NCBI RefSeq assembly: GCF_017874715.1
Contig: NZ_JAGGLR010000023.1
Coordinates: forward strand, 170,720-234,719
Reading direction: 5' to 3'
Origin: Streptomyces iranensis
GTDB lineage: Bacteria; Actinomycetota; Actinomycetes; Streptomycetales; Streptomycetaceae
DNA: 64,000 nucleotides
The notes beneath the pieces are model-generated. The model had not been told where the DNA came from and made no database searches. It saw only the letters and a program-made list of their open reading frames with translations. Made by a program: the position numbers and the translations under genes. Positions within the stretch are counted from its first letter, which is position 1. Each line of letters begins with the position of its first letter. Shown one piece after another: positions 57,010-64,000 of the stretch.

Positions 57010-57252
57010 CTAGACGGTGGAGTGCAGCCGCAGTGTACGCACCCCGCCACCGGTGAGCAGCTCCACGATCCGCTCCCCCGCCGGTTTGCGCACCGCGGTT
57101 CCGCAGTCGGGGCAGGTGAAGGAGTAGAAGGTGGTGCGGTGGCTGGCCCCGATGGCCAGCCGCAGGGCGCCCGCGGCCAGCTCGAACCGGCCGCGGCACT
57201 GCGGACAGGCTGCCTTGAAGATCACCGACGTGGCACTCCCCCGTGCGGTCAC
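57010..57252 (-). CDS. Small zinc-ribbon protein
   Basis: 80 residues from GTG 57252, chosen to avoid overlap with pafC. Two C-x2-C knuckles (CPQCRGRFELAAG and FTCPDCGTAVRKPAG) make a zinc ribbon, followed by a short strand region (LLTGGGVRTLRLH). FmdB/transcription-factor-like ribbons of this kind are widespread; the partner is unknown. It is 13 bp downstream of pafC, so it is probably in the pafBC transcript. Confidence 0.75.
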   Translation of the reverse strand: MTARGSATSVIFKAACPQCRGRFELAAGALRLAIGASHRTTFYSFTCPDCGTAVRKPAGERIVELLTGGGVRTLRLHSTV

Positions 57253-57265
57253 TGTATGCGTCCCT

Positions 57266-58225
57266 TCACTCACCGTACGCCGCGAGCGCCCGCCGCGCCG
57301 CGTCCCGAGCACTGTCCGCCAGCTCCTGCGGCGAGACGATCCTGCCGTCCCTGCCCAGCCGCAGCGCCAGGCGCCGCAGCGAGCCGGGGTCGGGCGCGCG
57401 CAGCGTGATCCGGAGGCCGCCGTCGGGCAGCTCGTCGGCGCTGTCGTGCGGGTAGTACTCGGCGACCCAGCGCCCGCCGGGGCCGACCTCGACGACCACC
57501 TCGGGGTCCTCGGCGCCGGTCTGGATCAGGGCGGAGGACAGCTCCGACAGGTCGCGCAGCTCGATCGGCGGCGGGTCGGACGCGTCGTCCAGCAGCTTGA
57601 TCTCGACGACCCGGTCCAGCCGGAAGGTCCGCCGCGCCTCGGAGAGGCGGCACCACGCCTCCAGGTAGGTGCGGCCGACGGCGAAGAGCCGGATCGGGTC
57701 GACCTCACGCTCGGTGATCTCGTCACGCGCGGGTGAGTAGTAGCGCAGCCACAGCCTGCGGCGCTCGGAGATGGCGCGGTCGACGTCTGCGAAGACCCCG
57801 CCCTCCGATTCGAAGATCACCGAGAGCCGGGAGCTGGCACCCGCCACCTCGCCCGCCGCGGCCTCCAGCTTGGCGGTCGACCGCAGCAGCGCGTCCCGGT
57901 CGCCCTCGCGCAGCCCGGAGAGGGTGGCGACGGCGCGGGCGGCGACCAGTAGCGCGGTGGCCTCGTCGGCGGCCAGCCGCAGCGGCTCGGCCACGTCATC
58001 GGGGTTGTGCCACCAGATCCGCTCTCCGTCGGTGTCGATGTCCATCAGGTCGCCGCCGCGGAAGCTGGTGCCGCACAGCGGCAGCACATCCAGGTCGGCG
58101 ATCAGCTCGTCCTCGCTGATGCCGAAGGCACGGGCGACGTCGGCGACGCGGGCGCCGGGGCGCTCACGCAGATACGTCACCAGGGAGAGCATCCGCCGGG
58201 TCTGGTCAATGGCGTTTCCGGCCAT
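57266..58225 (-). CDS. pafC: WYL-domain transcriptional regulator PafC
   Basis: 319 residues: N-terminal winged helix (MLSLVTYLRERPGARVADVA), WYL domain with RRLWLRYYSPARDEITEREV and AVGRTYLEAWCRLSEARRTF, and a WCX C-terminal extension. With PafB it forms the heterodimeric activator of the RecA-independent DNA-damage response described in mycobacteria, where the WYL domain is thought to bind a nucleic-acid ligand. It follows pafB by 20 bp. Confidence 0.93.
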   Translation of the reverse strand: MAGNAIDQTRRMLSLVTYLRERPGARVADVARAFGISEDELIADLDVLPLCGTSFRGGDLMDIDTDGERIWWHNPDDVAEPLRLAADEATALLVAARAVATLSGLREGDRDALLRSTAKLEAAAGEVAGASSRLSVIFESEGGVFADVDRAISERRRLWLRYYSPARDEITEREVDPIRLFAVGRTYLEAWCRLSEARRTFRLDRVVEIKLLDDASDPPPIELRDLSELSSALIQTGAEDPEVVVEVGPGGRWVAEYYPHDSADELPDGGLRITLRAPDPGSLRRLALRLGRDGRIVSPQELADSARDAARRALAAYGE

Positions 58226-58245
58226 GGTGAAGTAGATCCGTCCCC

Positions 58246-59211
58246 TCAGCCTTTGGCGACCGCGCGCAGCCGGTCCACGACATCCGCCCGCAGTTCCTCG
58301 GGCGCCAATACGACCACATCCGGGCCGAACTCCACGAGCCAGGCGTCCAGACCGTGCCCGTAGGGAATCTCCAGCTCGTCCCAGCCGTCACCGGCCTCCC
58401 GGGTGGACAGCGCCTTCGCCCGCAGCGGATAGCCGTGGCCCGAGCGCAGCCGGATCCGGGCGGTGCCGTTGGCGGTCTCGCCCGCCCAGCTCTCCACGGT
58501 CTCCCGGACGGTGACGTGGTCGGGCACCTCGGCGGTGAACGCGCCGGACCGCAGCCGGACCCGGCCGGTGATCCGGGAGAGCCGGAAGACCCGCTCGGCG
58601 GCGCGCTCCCGGTCCCATCCGGCGAGATACCAGTGGCCGCGCCAGCACTCCAGGGTCCAGGGCTCGACCTGCCGCTGCCCGGGGCGCGCGGCGTTCGCCT
58701 TGCGGTAGTCGAAGACGACGGGGCGGCGGTCGCGGCAGGCGAGCATCAGCGGCTCGAAGGCGCTCTCATGGACCGGGATGCGCGGCTCCAGCGCGCTGTG
58801 ACCGGGCGTGTCGTACGGATCCTCGGCGACCGGCATCCCGGCGGCGCGCAGCTTCTGCAGGGCGCCGCTGGCGGCGCCCGCGAGCCGGGCCTGCTGCCAG
58901 ACCTTGGCGGCGAGGCCGAGGGCGGCGGCCTCCTCGGCGTCGAGGGTGATCGGCGGGAGGCGGTTGCTGTCCCGGCGGGCGAGATAGCCGATCTCGCCGT
59001 CGAGGCCCTCCACCGTCTCGATGATCAGGCCGAGTTCACGCAGATCGTCCTTGTCGCGTTCGAACATGCGGTTGAACGCTTCGTCGTTGGCCGTGTCGGT
59101 CTGGAGGTACGCCTCTATGGAGCCCCGCAACTCCCGTTTGGTCAGCGGACGCCGCGTTCCCAGCAGGCACAGGGCCAGGTTCATCAACCGCTCGGCCTTG
59201 GCAATCGCCAT
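58246..59211 (-). CDS. pafB: WYL-domain transcriptional regulator PafB
   Basis: 321 residues: helix-turn-helix start MAIAKAERLMNLALCLLGTR, then the WYL domain (RRPVVFDYRKANAARPGQRQ, then CWRGHWYLAGWDRERAAERV) and a WCX tail. Partner of PafC in activating repair genes. Synteny with the FKBP genes and pafA, which encodes the Pup ligase, is the standard actinobacterial arrangement, although PafBC itself does not act in pupylation. Confidence 0.93.
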   Translation of the reverse strand: MAIAKAERLMNLALCLLGTRRPLTKRELRGSIEAYLQTDTANDEAFNRMFERDKDDLRELGLIIETVEGLDGEIGYLARRDSNRLPPITLDAEEAAALGLAAKVWQQARLAGAASGALQKLRAAGMPVAEDPYDTPGHSALEPRIPVHESAFEPLMLACRDRRPVVFDYRKANAARPGQRQVEPWTLECWRGHWYLAGWDRERAAERVFRLSRITGRVRLRSGAFTAEVPDHVTVRETVESWAGETANGTARIRLRSGHGYPLRAKALSTREAGDGWDELEIPYGHGLDAWLVEFGPDVVVLAPEELRADVVDRLRAVAKG

Positions 59212-59272
59212 CGACGCCCTTTCTTCGTGACCTAACCACGTGACCGTACCGCTACCGGGACACGCGGCAAAA

Positions 59273-59308
59273 GCCGAGGGCCCCCGCTCACCGGCAGGAG
59301 CCCTCGGC
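59273..59308 (-). terminator. Terminator after the FKBP gene
   Basis: 9-bp stem GCCGAGGGC/GCCCTCGGC (59273-59281 with 59300-59308), lying just past the small FKBP stop and before pafB. Confidence 0.7.
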
Positions 59309-59324
59309 GCGACGGACGGCCGTC

Positions 59325-59699
59325 TCAGACGGAGACCAGGTCGCAGACGAAGATCAGCGTCTCGCCCGGCTTGATCCGGCCACCACCGGCGCCCCGGTCG
59401 CCGTAGCCGAGGTGCGGCGGGACGATGAGCTGGCGGCGGCCGCCGACCTTCATCCCCTGCAGGCCCTGGTCCCAGCCGGAGATCAGCTGGCCCACGCCGA
59501 GCTGGATCCGCAGCGGGGTGCCGCGGTTGTAGCTCGCGTCGAACTCCTCACCGGTGCTGAAGGAGACGCCCACATAGTGCACGGCGATGTTGTCGCCGGC
59601 CTTGGCCGCGGGCCCGTCGCCCTCCCAGATGTCCTTGATCTCCAGCTCGGCCGGCGGCTCGCCGCCCGGGAAGTCGACCTCGGGCTTCTCGATGCTCAC
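59325..59699 (-). CDS. FKBP-type peptidyl-prolyl cis-trans isomerase (cytoplasmic)
   Basis: 124 residues from GTG 59699. One complete FKBP domain: DNIAVHYVGVSFSTGEEFDA, GTPLRIQLGVGQLISGWDQG, LQGMKVGGRRQLIVPPHLGY and GETLIFVCDLVSV. No signal peptide. Catalyses prolyl isomerisation in the cytoplasm. Downstream of the two-domain FKBP lipoprotein. Confidence 0.93.
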   Translation of the reverse strand: MSIEKPEVDFPGGEPPAELEIKDIWEGDGPAAKAGDNIAVHYVGVSFSTGEEFDASYNRGTPLRIQLGVGQLISGWDQGLQGMKVGGRRQLIVPPHLGYGDRGAGGGRIKPGETLIFVCDLVSV

Positions 59700-59738
59700 G
59701 AAATTGCTCCTTGTGACGTGGTGGGCAACCCGCACAGG

Positions 59739-60734
59739 CTACAGAACGGCCAGGATGTCCACGGAGAACACCAGCGTGGAGTTGGCGGGGATGCCCTTCT
59801 GGGCCGCCTTGCCGTAGCCCAGATCCGGGGGCACGACGACCAGCACCCGGCTGCCCACCTTCTTCCCCGTCAGCCCCTGCGACCAGCCCTTGACGACCTG
59901 CTGGAGCGAGAACTGGGCGAGTTCGCCGCGCTTGTAGCTGGAGTCGAACTCCTTGCCGCCGTCCCACAGCACGCCCTTGTAGTTGACGAGCAGCGCGTCG
60001 GTCTTCTTGACCTCCTTGCCGTCACCCTCGATGACGTACTCGGAGACCAGCTTCTTCGGCGCGGACTTCTTGGGGACGGTGATGCTGGGCGCCTTGCCGT
60101 CGGTGTTGGTGGACACCTTGGGCAGGTCGGCGTCGGTCTGGTCCACCTTGCTGCCCTTGGCCGAGCTCTTGGCGTTGTAGGCGCCGACGAGGTCGATGAC
60201 GAAGACCAGCGTGTCGGTGCCCTTGATACCGGCCTGTGGCTGCCCCTGCTTGCCGTAGGCGTACGCGGGCGGGACGGCCAGCTCCAGCCGGCTGCCGAGG
60301 TTCCGGCCCAGCAGCCCCTGGTCCCAGCCCGGGAGGACCTGGCCCTTGCCCACGGGGAAGGCGGCGGTCTTCTTCTTGTCGAAGGTGTTGTCGATGACCT
60401 TCCCGGTGTCCCAGATCTGCGCCAGGTAGTTGATCTGGAGCCAGTCGCCCTTGGCCGTCTTCTTGCCGTCGCCCTGTCTGATCGTCTTGACCGCGAGACT
60501 CTGCGAGGGCTTCCCCGTGCCCTTGGCGACCTTCGGTTTCTCTCCGAACTTCTTACCCGCGGTAATGGCCGGCACCGGACCGGAGACGATTTTGCCGCTG
60601 GGGGCCGGTGATGGACTCTGGCTCGTCGGCTCCTGGGACGGCTTGGTCTTGTCGGACCCTGATTCATCGTCACCGCAGCCCGCGAGTGTCAGCAGGCCCG
60701 CGGGCACGGCAAGGAGTACGGAGCGTCGACGCAC
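59739..60734 (-). CDS. Two-domain FKBP lipoprotein
   Basis: 331 residues with signal peptide and lipobox LTLAGC (Cys20). After a Ser/Pro/Lys linker come two FKBP domains: DWLQINYLAQIWDTGKVIDN with PGWDQGLLGRNLGSRLELAV (about 95-180) and DALLVNYKGVLWDGGKEFDS with KGWSQGLTGKKVGSRVLVVV (about 235-331). Predicted to assist folding of exported proteins at the outer membrane face. Its position between pafA and the cytoplasmic FKBP is conserved in Streptomyces. Confidence 0.93.
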   Translation of the reverse strand: MRRRSVLLAVPAGLLTLAGCGDDESGSDKTKPSQEPTSQSPSPAPSGKIVSGPVPAITAGKKFGEKPKVAKGTGKPSQSLAVKTIRQGDGKKTAKGDWLQINYLAQIWDTGKVIDNTFDKKKTAAFPVGKGQVLPGWDQGLLGRNLGSRLELAVPPAYAYGKQGQPQAGIKGTDTLVFVIDLVGAYNAKSSAKGSKVDQTDADLPKVSTNTDGKAPSITVPKKSAPKKLVSEYVIEGDGKEVKKTDALLVNYKGVLWDGGKEFDSSYKRGELAQFSLQQVVKGWSQGLTGKKVGSRVLVVVPPDLGYGKAAQKGIPANSTLVFSVDILAVL

Positions 60735-60790
60735 GGAGTCCTCGTTAGGTAGATCTTGAGATGGCCAGTGCGCGCCACTCTACGACGTGA

Positions 60791-60825
60791 CTCGGGCCCC
60801 GTCCGGAGAACGCACGGGGCCCGAG
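60791..60825 (-). terminator. Terminator after pafA
   Basis: Perfect 12-bp stem (60791-60802 with 60814-60825) and an 11-base loop, 23 bp beyond the pafA stop. Confidence 0.8.
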
Positions 60826-60847
60826 GGGAAGGTAAGCCGTACGCCGG

Positions 60848-62209
60848 TCACATACCGGCGATCAGCTTCTCCACCCGGTCGTCGACCGAGCGGAACGGGT
60901 CCTTGCACAGCACGGTGCGCTGCGCCTGGTCATTGAGCTTCAGATGCACCCAGTCGACGGTGAAATCGCGGCGCTGCTCCTGGGCCCGGCGGATGAAGTC
61001 GCCGCGCAGCCGGGCGCGGGTGGTCTGCGGTGGCACCGACTTGCCCTCGAAGATCTTCAAGTCGTTGCAGACCCGGGCCGCCTGGCCGCGCTTCTCCAGC
61101 AGGTAGTAGAGGCCGCGGCGGCGGTGGATGTCGTGGTAGGCGAGGTCTATCTGGGCGATGCGGGGATGCGACATGGTGATGTTGTTCTTCGCCCGGTACT
61201 GCTCGATGAGCTGGTACTTCATCACCCAGTCGATTTCGGTGCCGATCCGGTCGAGCTCCTCGGTGCGGATCGCGTCGAGGGTGCGGCCCCACAGCTCGAG
61301 GACGCGCTCGACCATGCCGGTGCGGATGCCCCGGCGCTCACAGAAGTCGACGGCCTTCTCGTAGTACTCCTGCTGCACCTCCAGGGCGGACGCCTCGCGC
61401 CCGCTGGCGAGCCGCACCTTGCGCTGCCCGGTGATGTCGTGGCTGACCTCGCGGATCGCCCGAATGGGGTTCTCCAGGGTCAGGTCGCGCATCACCGTGC
61501 CCGCCTCGATCATGCGGAGCACCAGGTCGGTGGCGCCGACCTTGAGCAGCATGGTGGTCTCGGACATGTTGGAGTCGCCCACGATGACATGCAGCCGGCG
61601 GTAGCGCTCGGCGTCGGCGTGGGGTTCGTCGCGGGTGTTGATGATCGGCCGGGAGCGGGTCGTCGCGGAGCTGACGCCCTCCCAGATGTGCTCGGCGCGC
61701 TGGCTGACGCAGTAGACCGCGCCGCGGGGGGTCTGGAGGACCTTGCCCGCGCCGCACAGGAGCTGTCGCGTCACCAGGAACGGGATGAGAATGTCGGCGA
61801 GCCGGGAGAACTCCCCGTGCCGTGCCACCAGATAGTTCTCGTGGCAGCCGTAGGAGTTGCCCGCGGAGTCGGTGTTGTTCTTGAAGAGATAGACGTCGCC
61901 CGCGATTCCCTCCTCGTGCAGGCGGCGCTCCGCGTCCACGAGCAGACCTTCGAGAATGCGCTCGCCCGCTTTGTCGTGGGTGACCAGTTCGGTCACATTG
62001 TCACACTCGGGTGTCGCGTATTCCGGGTGCGAGCCCACGTCTAGATAGAGGCGGGCGCCGTTGCGCAGGAAGACATTGCTGCTGCGGCCCCAGGAGACGA
62101 CACGGCGGAAGAGGTACCGCGCCACTTCGTCAGGAGACAACCGGCGCTGTCCCCTGAATGTGCACGTGACGCCGTACTCGTTCTCCAGCCCGAAAATGCG
62201 GCGGTCCAT
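60848..62209 (-). CDS. pafA: Pup--protein ligase PafA
   Basis: 453 residues, full family length. Glutamine-synthetase-like ligase that attaches the C-terminal Glu of Pup to substrate lysines for proteasomal delivery. The N-terminal metal-binding motif FGLENEYGV (two Glu), the nucleotide loop NNTDSAGNSYGCHENY, the conserved RSRPIINTRDEPHADAERYR and the C-terminal domain DFIRRAQEQRRDFTVDWVHL are all present. Preceded on the minus strand by an MFS gene ending 9 bp upstream. Pup, Dop and the proteasome genes are not in the window. Confidence 0.97.
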   Translation of the reverse strand: MDRRIFGLENEYGVTCTFRGQRRLSPDEVARYLFRRVVSWGRSSNVFLRNGARLYLDVGSHPEYATPECDNVTELVTHDKAGERILEGLLVDAERRLHEEGIAGDVYLFKNNTDSAGNSYGCHENYLVARHGEFSRLADILIPFLVTRQLLCGAGKVLQTPRGAVYCVSQRAEHIWEGVSSATTRSRPIINTRDEPHADAERYRRLHVIVGDSNMSETTMLLKVGATDLVLRMIEAGTVMRDLTLENPIRAIREVSHDITGQRKVRLASGREASALEVQQEYYEKAVDFCERRGIRTGMVERVLELWGRTLDAIRTEELDRIGTEIDWVMKYQLIEQYRAKNNITMSHPRIAQIDLAYHDIHRRRGLYYLLEKRGQAARVCNDLKIFEGKSVPPQTTRARLRGDFIRRAQEQRRDFTVDWVHLKLNDQAQRTVLCKDPFRSVDDRVEKLIAGM

Positions 62210-62218
62210 GCCTGAACA

Positions 62219-63502
62219 TTACGCCTGATGGCGTGCTCTGAAACCGGGTTCGGCGGCATGGTTGCGATCATTTTCCGTAGGAGGTTCATCCGGTGTTCGG
62301 TACGCGGTCGGCTGGACGACCGGCCGCGGCCCCTCCAGGAGGAACCGCTGGGCCGCCAGCAGCACCGCCAGCGCGGCCGCGCCACCGGCCGCGGGCACCG
62401 TGAATCCGGGGGCCACCCCGCCGAGCTGGACGGCGGGCCCGGCCACGGCGGTGCCGGCCGCGTTGCCCACCACGAAGGTGGTCACCAGCCAGGAGAACGC
62501 CTCGGTGACCGTGCCGGACGGCGCATGGCGGTCCACGACGACGAAGGCGCAGGCCAGCGCCGGGGCGAGGAACACGCCCGCCACCCCGGCGAGGACGGTC
62601 ATCGTGACGACGCCCGGCACCAGCATCAGCGGCAGATAGCCCAGCGCCAGCGCGGCCACGAGCAGCCGCAGCCGCCGTTCGGGCGCGCCGGGCCAGGTGC
62701 GGCCGCCGTAGACGATGCCACCGACCAGCGCGCCTACGCCGAGGGCGGAGAGCAGCGCGCTGGAGACCACTCCGCCGCCGTGCTCGTCGGCGTACGCCAC
62801 GGCGGCCACCGCGATGGCGCCGAGGGCGAGCCCGATGAAGAAGAACGAGCCGAGCAGCACCAGCAGTCCGGGCGAGCGCAGCGCGCCCAGCCAGTGCGCC
62901 TCGCGCGGCGCGGAGCGCCACTGCCGGGAGGGCCGCGAGACCACGACGGAGAGCGCGCCCACGACCCCGACGGCGTTGATGACCAGCAGCGCGGCCGCCT
63001 CGGACCACACGGCCACGGAGAGGGTGACCAGCAGCGGGCCGACCGCGAACATCACCTCCTGGGCCACGGCGTCCAGCGCGTACGCGGCGTGCACCTGGTC
63101 CTCGCGCCGCAGCACCGTGGGCCACAGCGCCCGCAACCCGCCCTCCAGCGGCGGCGTGAACAGCCCGGCGATCAGCATCGCCGCGTACGCCACGGGCAGC
63201 GGCTCGAGCCCGACGACGGCGAAGAGGACCATCCCGAGCGCGGAGGCCACGGCGGCGGGGAGCATCACCCGGGGCTGGCCGAGACGGTCCACGGCCCGGC
63301 CCAGCAGCGGCTGGCCCACCGCGTTGGCCGCGCCGTAGACGGCCGAGAACGCCCCGGCGAGGGCGTAGCTGCCGCCCTCGGCGCGGGCGAAGAGCAGCAC
63401 GGCGAGGGCGGCGGTGGCGTTCGGAAGCCGTCCCAGCAGCGTGCCGGTGAGCAGCCGTGCCGCGTGCGGGGTGCGCAGCAGTTCCCCGTAGCCAGCCGCC
63501 AT
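62219..63502 (-). CDS. MFS transporter
   Basis: 427 residues from ATG 63502 (MAAGYGELLRTPHAARLLTG); the longer frame to 63772 has low-complexity, non-membrane sequence and is rejected. Twelve hydrophobic segments, the motif-A-like GRAVDRLGQPRVMLPAAVA between helices 2 and 3, and a hydrophilic tail (PTAYRTPDEPPTENDRNHAA). An exporter is likely, substrate unknown. It lies immediately upstream of pafA on the same strand. A palindrome 94-122 bp before the start may be the binding site of its regulator. Confidence 0.88.
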   Translation of the reverse strand: MAAGYGELLRTPHAARLLTGTLLGRLPNATAALAVLLFARAEGGSYALAGAFSAVYGAANAVGQPLLGRAVDRLGQPRVMLPAAVASALGMVLFAVVGLEPLPVAYAAMLIAGLFTPPLEGGLRALWPTVLRREDQVHAAYALDAVAQEVMFAVGPLLVTLSVAVWSEAAALLVINAVGVVGALSVVVSRPSRQWRSAPREAHWLGALRSPGLLVLLGSFFFIGLALGAIAVAAVAYADEHGGGVVSSALLSALGVGALVGGIVYGGRTWPGAPERRLRLLVAALALGYLPLMLVPGVVTMTVLAGVAGVFLAPALACAFVVVDRHAPSGTVTEAFSWLVTTFVVGNAAGTAVAGPAVQLGGVAPGFTVPAAGGAAALAVLLAAQRFLLEGPRPVVQPTAYRTPDEPPTENDRNHAAEPGFRARHQA

Positions 63503-63595
63503 TGCCTGCCCCTTCCTGCGGGTTCCGGTGGTTCCGGTGGTTCCGGTGGGTTCCGCCGGGTTGTCGCGAGCGCGTCGCGGGTCGTGAGTGACGTT

Positions 63596-63624
63596 GTACG
63601 TATAACTTCCAGCGTCATACGTAC
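63596..63624. promoter_or_regulatory. Inverted repeat upstream of the MFS gene
   Basis: Perfect 8-bp arms GTACGTAT (63596-63603) and ATACGTAC (63617-63624) with a 13-base spacer, between the divergent MFS and right-edge genes. Size and AT-richness suit a TetR/MarR-type operator. Confidence 0.55.
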
Positions 63625-63707
63625 CATGGCCGCCACCGCGGGTCCACTCGCGGGCCGGAATGAGCAGCCTGCGGCGAGCCGTACGGCGACCGAGGGGAGC
63701 GGAGGCG

Positions 63708-64000
63708 ATGGTGGCGAGCGCGGACCGCGCCCACGCGACGGGCGGAGCCGCCGGGAAAGGTTCCCGGGGCACCGGCCGGACGGGTGAGCCCGCGCGGCAC
63801 GGCGCCCCGAGCGGTGAGACGGCAGCGGGCGGCGGTGAGACGGCTCCGGGCGGCGGGACGACAGCGGGCCACGACGAAACGCCTCCAGGCAGCGGAACGA
63901 CAGCAGGCCACGACGAAACGCCTCCAGGCAGCGGAACGACAGCAGGCCACGACGAAACGCCTCCAGGCAGCGGAACGACAGCAGGCCACGACGAAACGCC
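63708..64000 (+). CDS. Repeat-rich N-terminus of a gene cut by the window edge
   Basis: From ATG 63708 (or GTG 63711) an open frame runs to the window end. It is Gly/Ala/Thr/Glu-rich and contains the 13-residue unit GTTAGHDETPPGS repeated three times plus a partial fourth, encoded by 39-bp tandem DNA repeats (63855-64000) that are almost identical. No folded domain is reached. As the gene is divergent from an exporter, a regulator with a disordered N-terminal extension is one possibility, but nothing shows it. The frame could also be non-coding. Confidence 0.4.
   Translation, partial: MVASADRAHATGGAAGKGSRGTGRTGEPARHGAPSGETAAGGGETAPGGGTTAGHDETPPGSGTTAGHDETPPGSGTTAGHDETPPGSGTTAGHDET
63855..64000 (+). 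repeat. 39-bp tandem repeats, 3.7 copies
   Basis: Units at 63855-63893, 63894-63932, 63933-63971 and partial 63972-64000, nearly identical, in frame with 63708. The array continues past the window edge. Confidence 0.95.

Noticed and set aside
62228..63787. 519-residue plus-strand frame opposite the MFS gene
   Set aside because: Antisense shadow, His/Gln/Arg-rich, ending shortly before the right-edge repeats.

Overview
The window is GC-rich actinobacterial DNA, very probably a Streptomyces chromosome. The evidence is the pafA/pafBC/tatAC/helY block, many GTG and TTG starts with 4-bp start/stop overlaps, SpoIIE-type phosphatases, a Tat-secreted propeller amidohydrolase, IPT/TIG proteins and an IdeR/DmdR-type iron box. 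I cannot name a species.

Layout. (1) 0-4.6 kb: two SpoIIE/PP2C phosphatases and the wreck of a third. (2) 4.6-12.4 kb: a FtsX/MacB permease, ABC ATPase, periplasmic adaptor and lipoprotein operon, divergent from a two-component pair with a palindromic intergenic operator. A secreted S33 peptidase follows. (3) 12.4-31.9 kb: an accessory zone full of decay. It holds an endonuclease VII-like protein, a broken SUKH-like gene, a RibD-type reductase, transposase remnants and a possible two-repeat CRISPR relic. A giant secreted RHS/YD-repeat protein is frameshifted and, after a deletion, runs into a barstar-type immunity gene. A LamG pseudogene, a frameshifted tyrosine integrase, two IS elements, a DUF5302-like protein, a DEAD-box helicase and a truncated protein resembling eCIS-locus proteins follow. 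The right edge is an intact tRNA-Pro(GGG) whose 3' 40 bp recur 5.9 kb to the left next to the broken integrase, the classic scar of tRNA-targeted integration. (4) 32-52 kb: a split transketolase pair, a lipase-like hydrolase, a Tat-exported TolB-propeller/amidohydrolase, an esterase fused to a streptogramin B lyase (Vgb) propeller with the Vgb catalytic residues present, a BtuF-like metal receptor, a Ro60/TROVE protein with a candidate tRNA-like Y RNA directly upstream, a glycine-betaine ABC transporter whose permease carries two tandem binding domains, a 5'-3' exonuclease, an iron-box siderophore-interacting reductase and two IPT/TIG proteins. (5) 52-64 kb: the conserved helY-tatC-tatA-pafC-pafB-FKBP-FKBP-pafA block, then an MFS transporter divergent from a repeat-containing gene cut by the window edge.

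How it fits together. The right third is core housekeeping: Tat export, pupylation, the PafBC DNA-damage regulator and peptidyl-prolyl isomerases. The middle is mixed metabolism and stress (osmoprotection, iron recycling, Ro ribonucleoprotein). The 12-32 kb zone is an eroding island of contact-toxin, injection-system and integrase remains.
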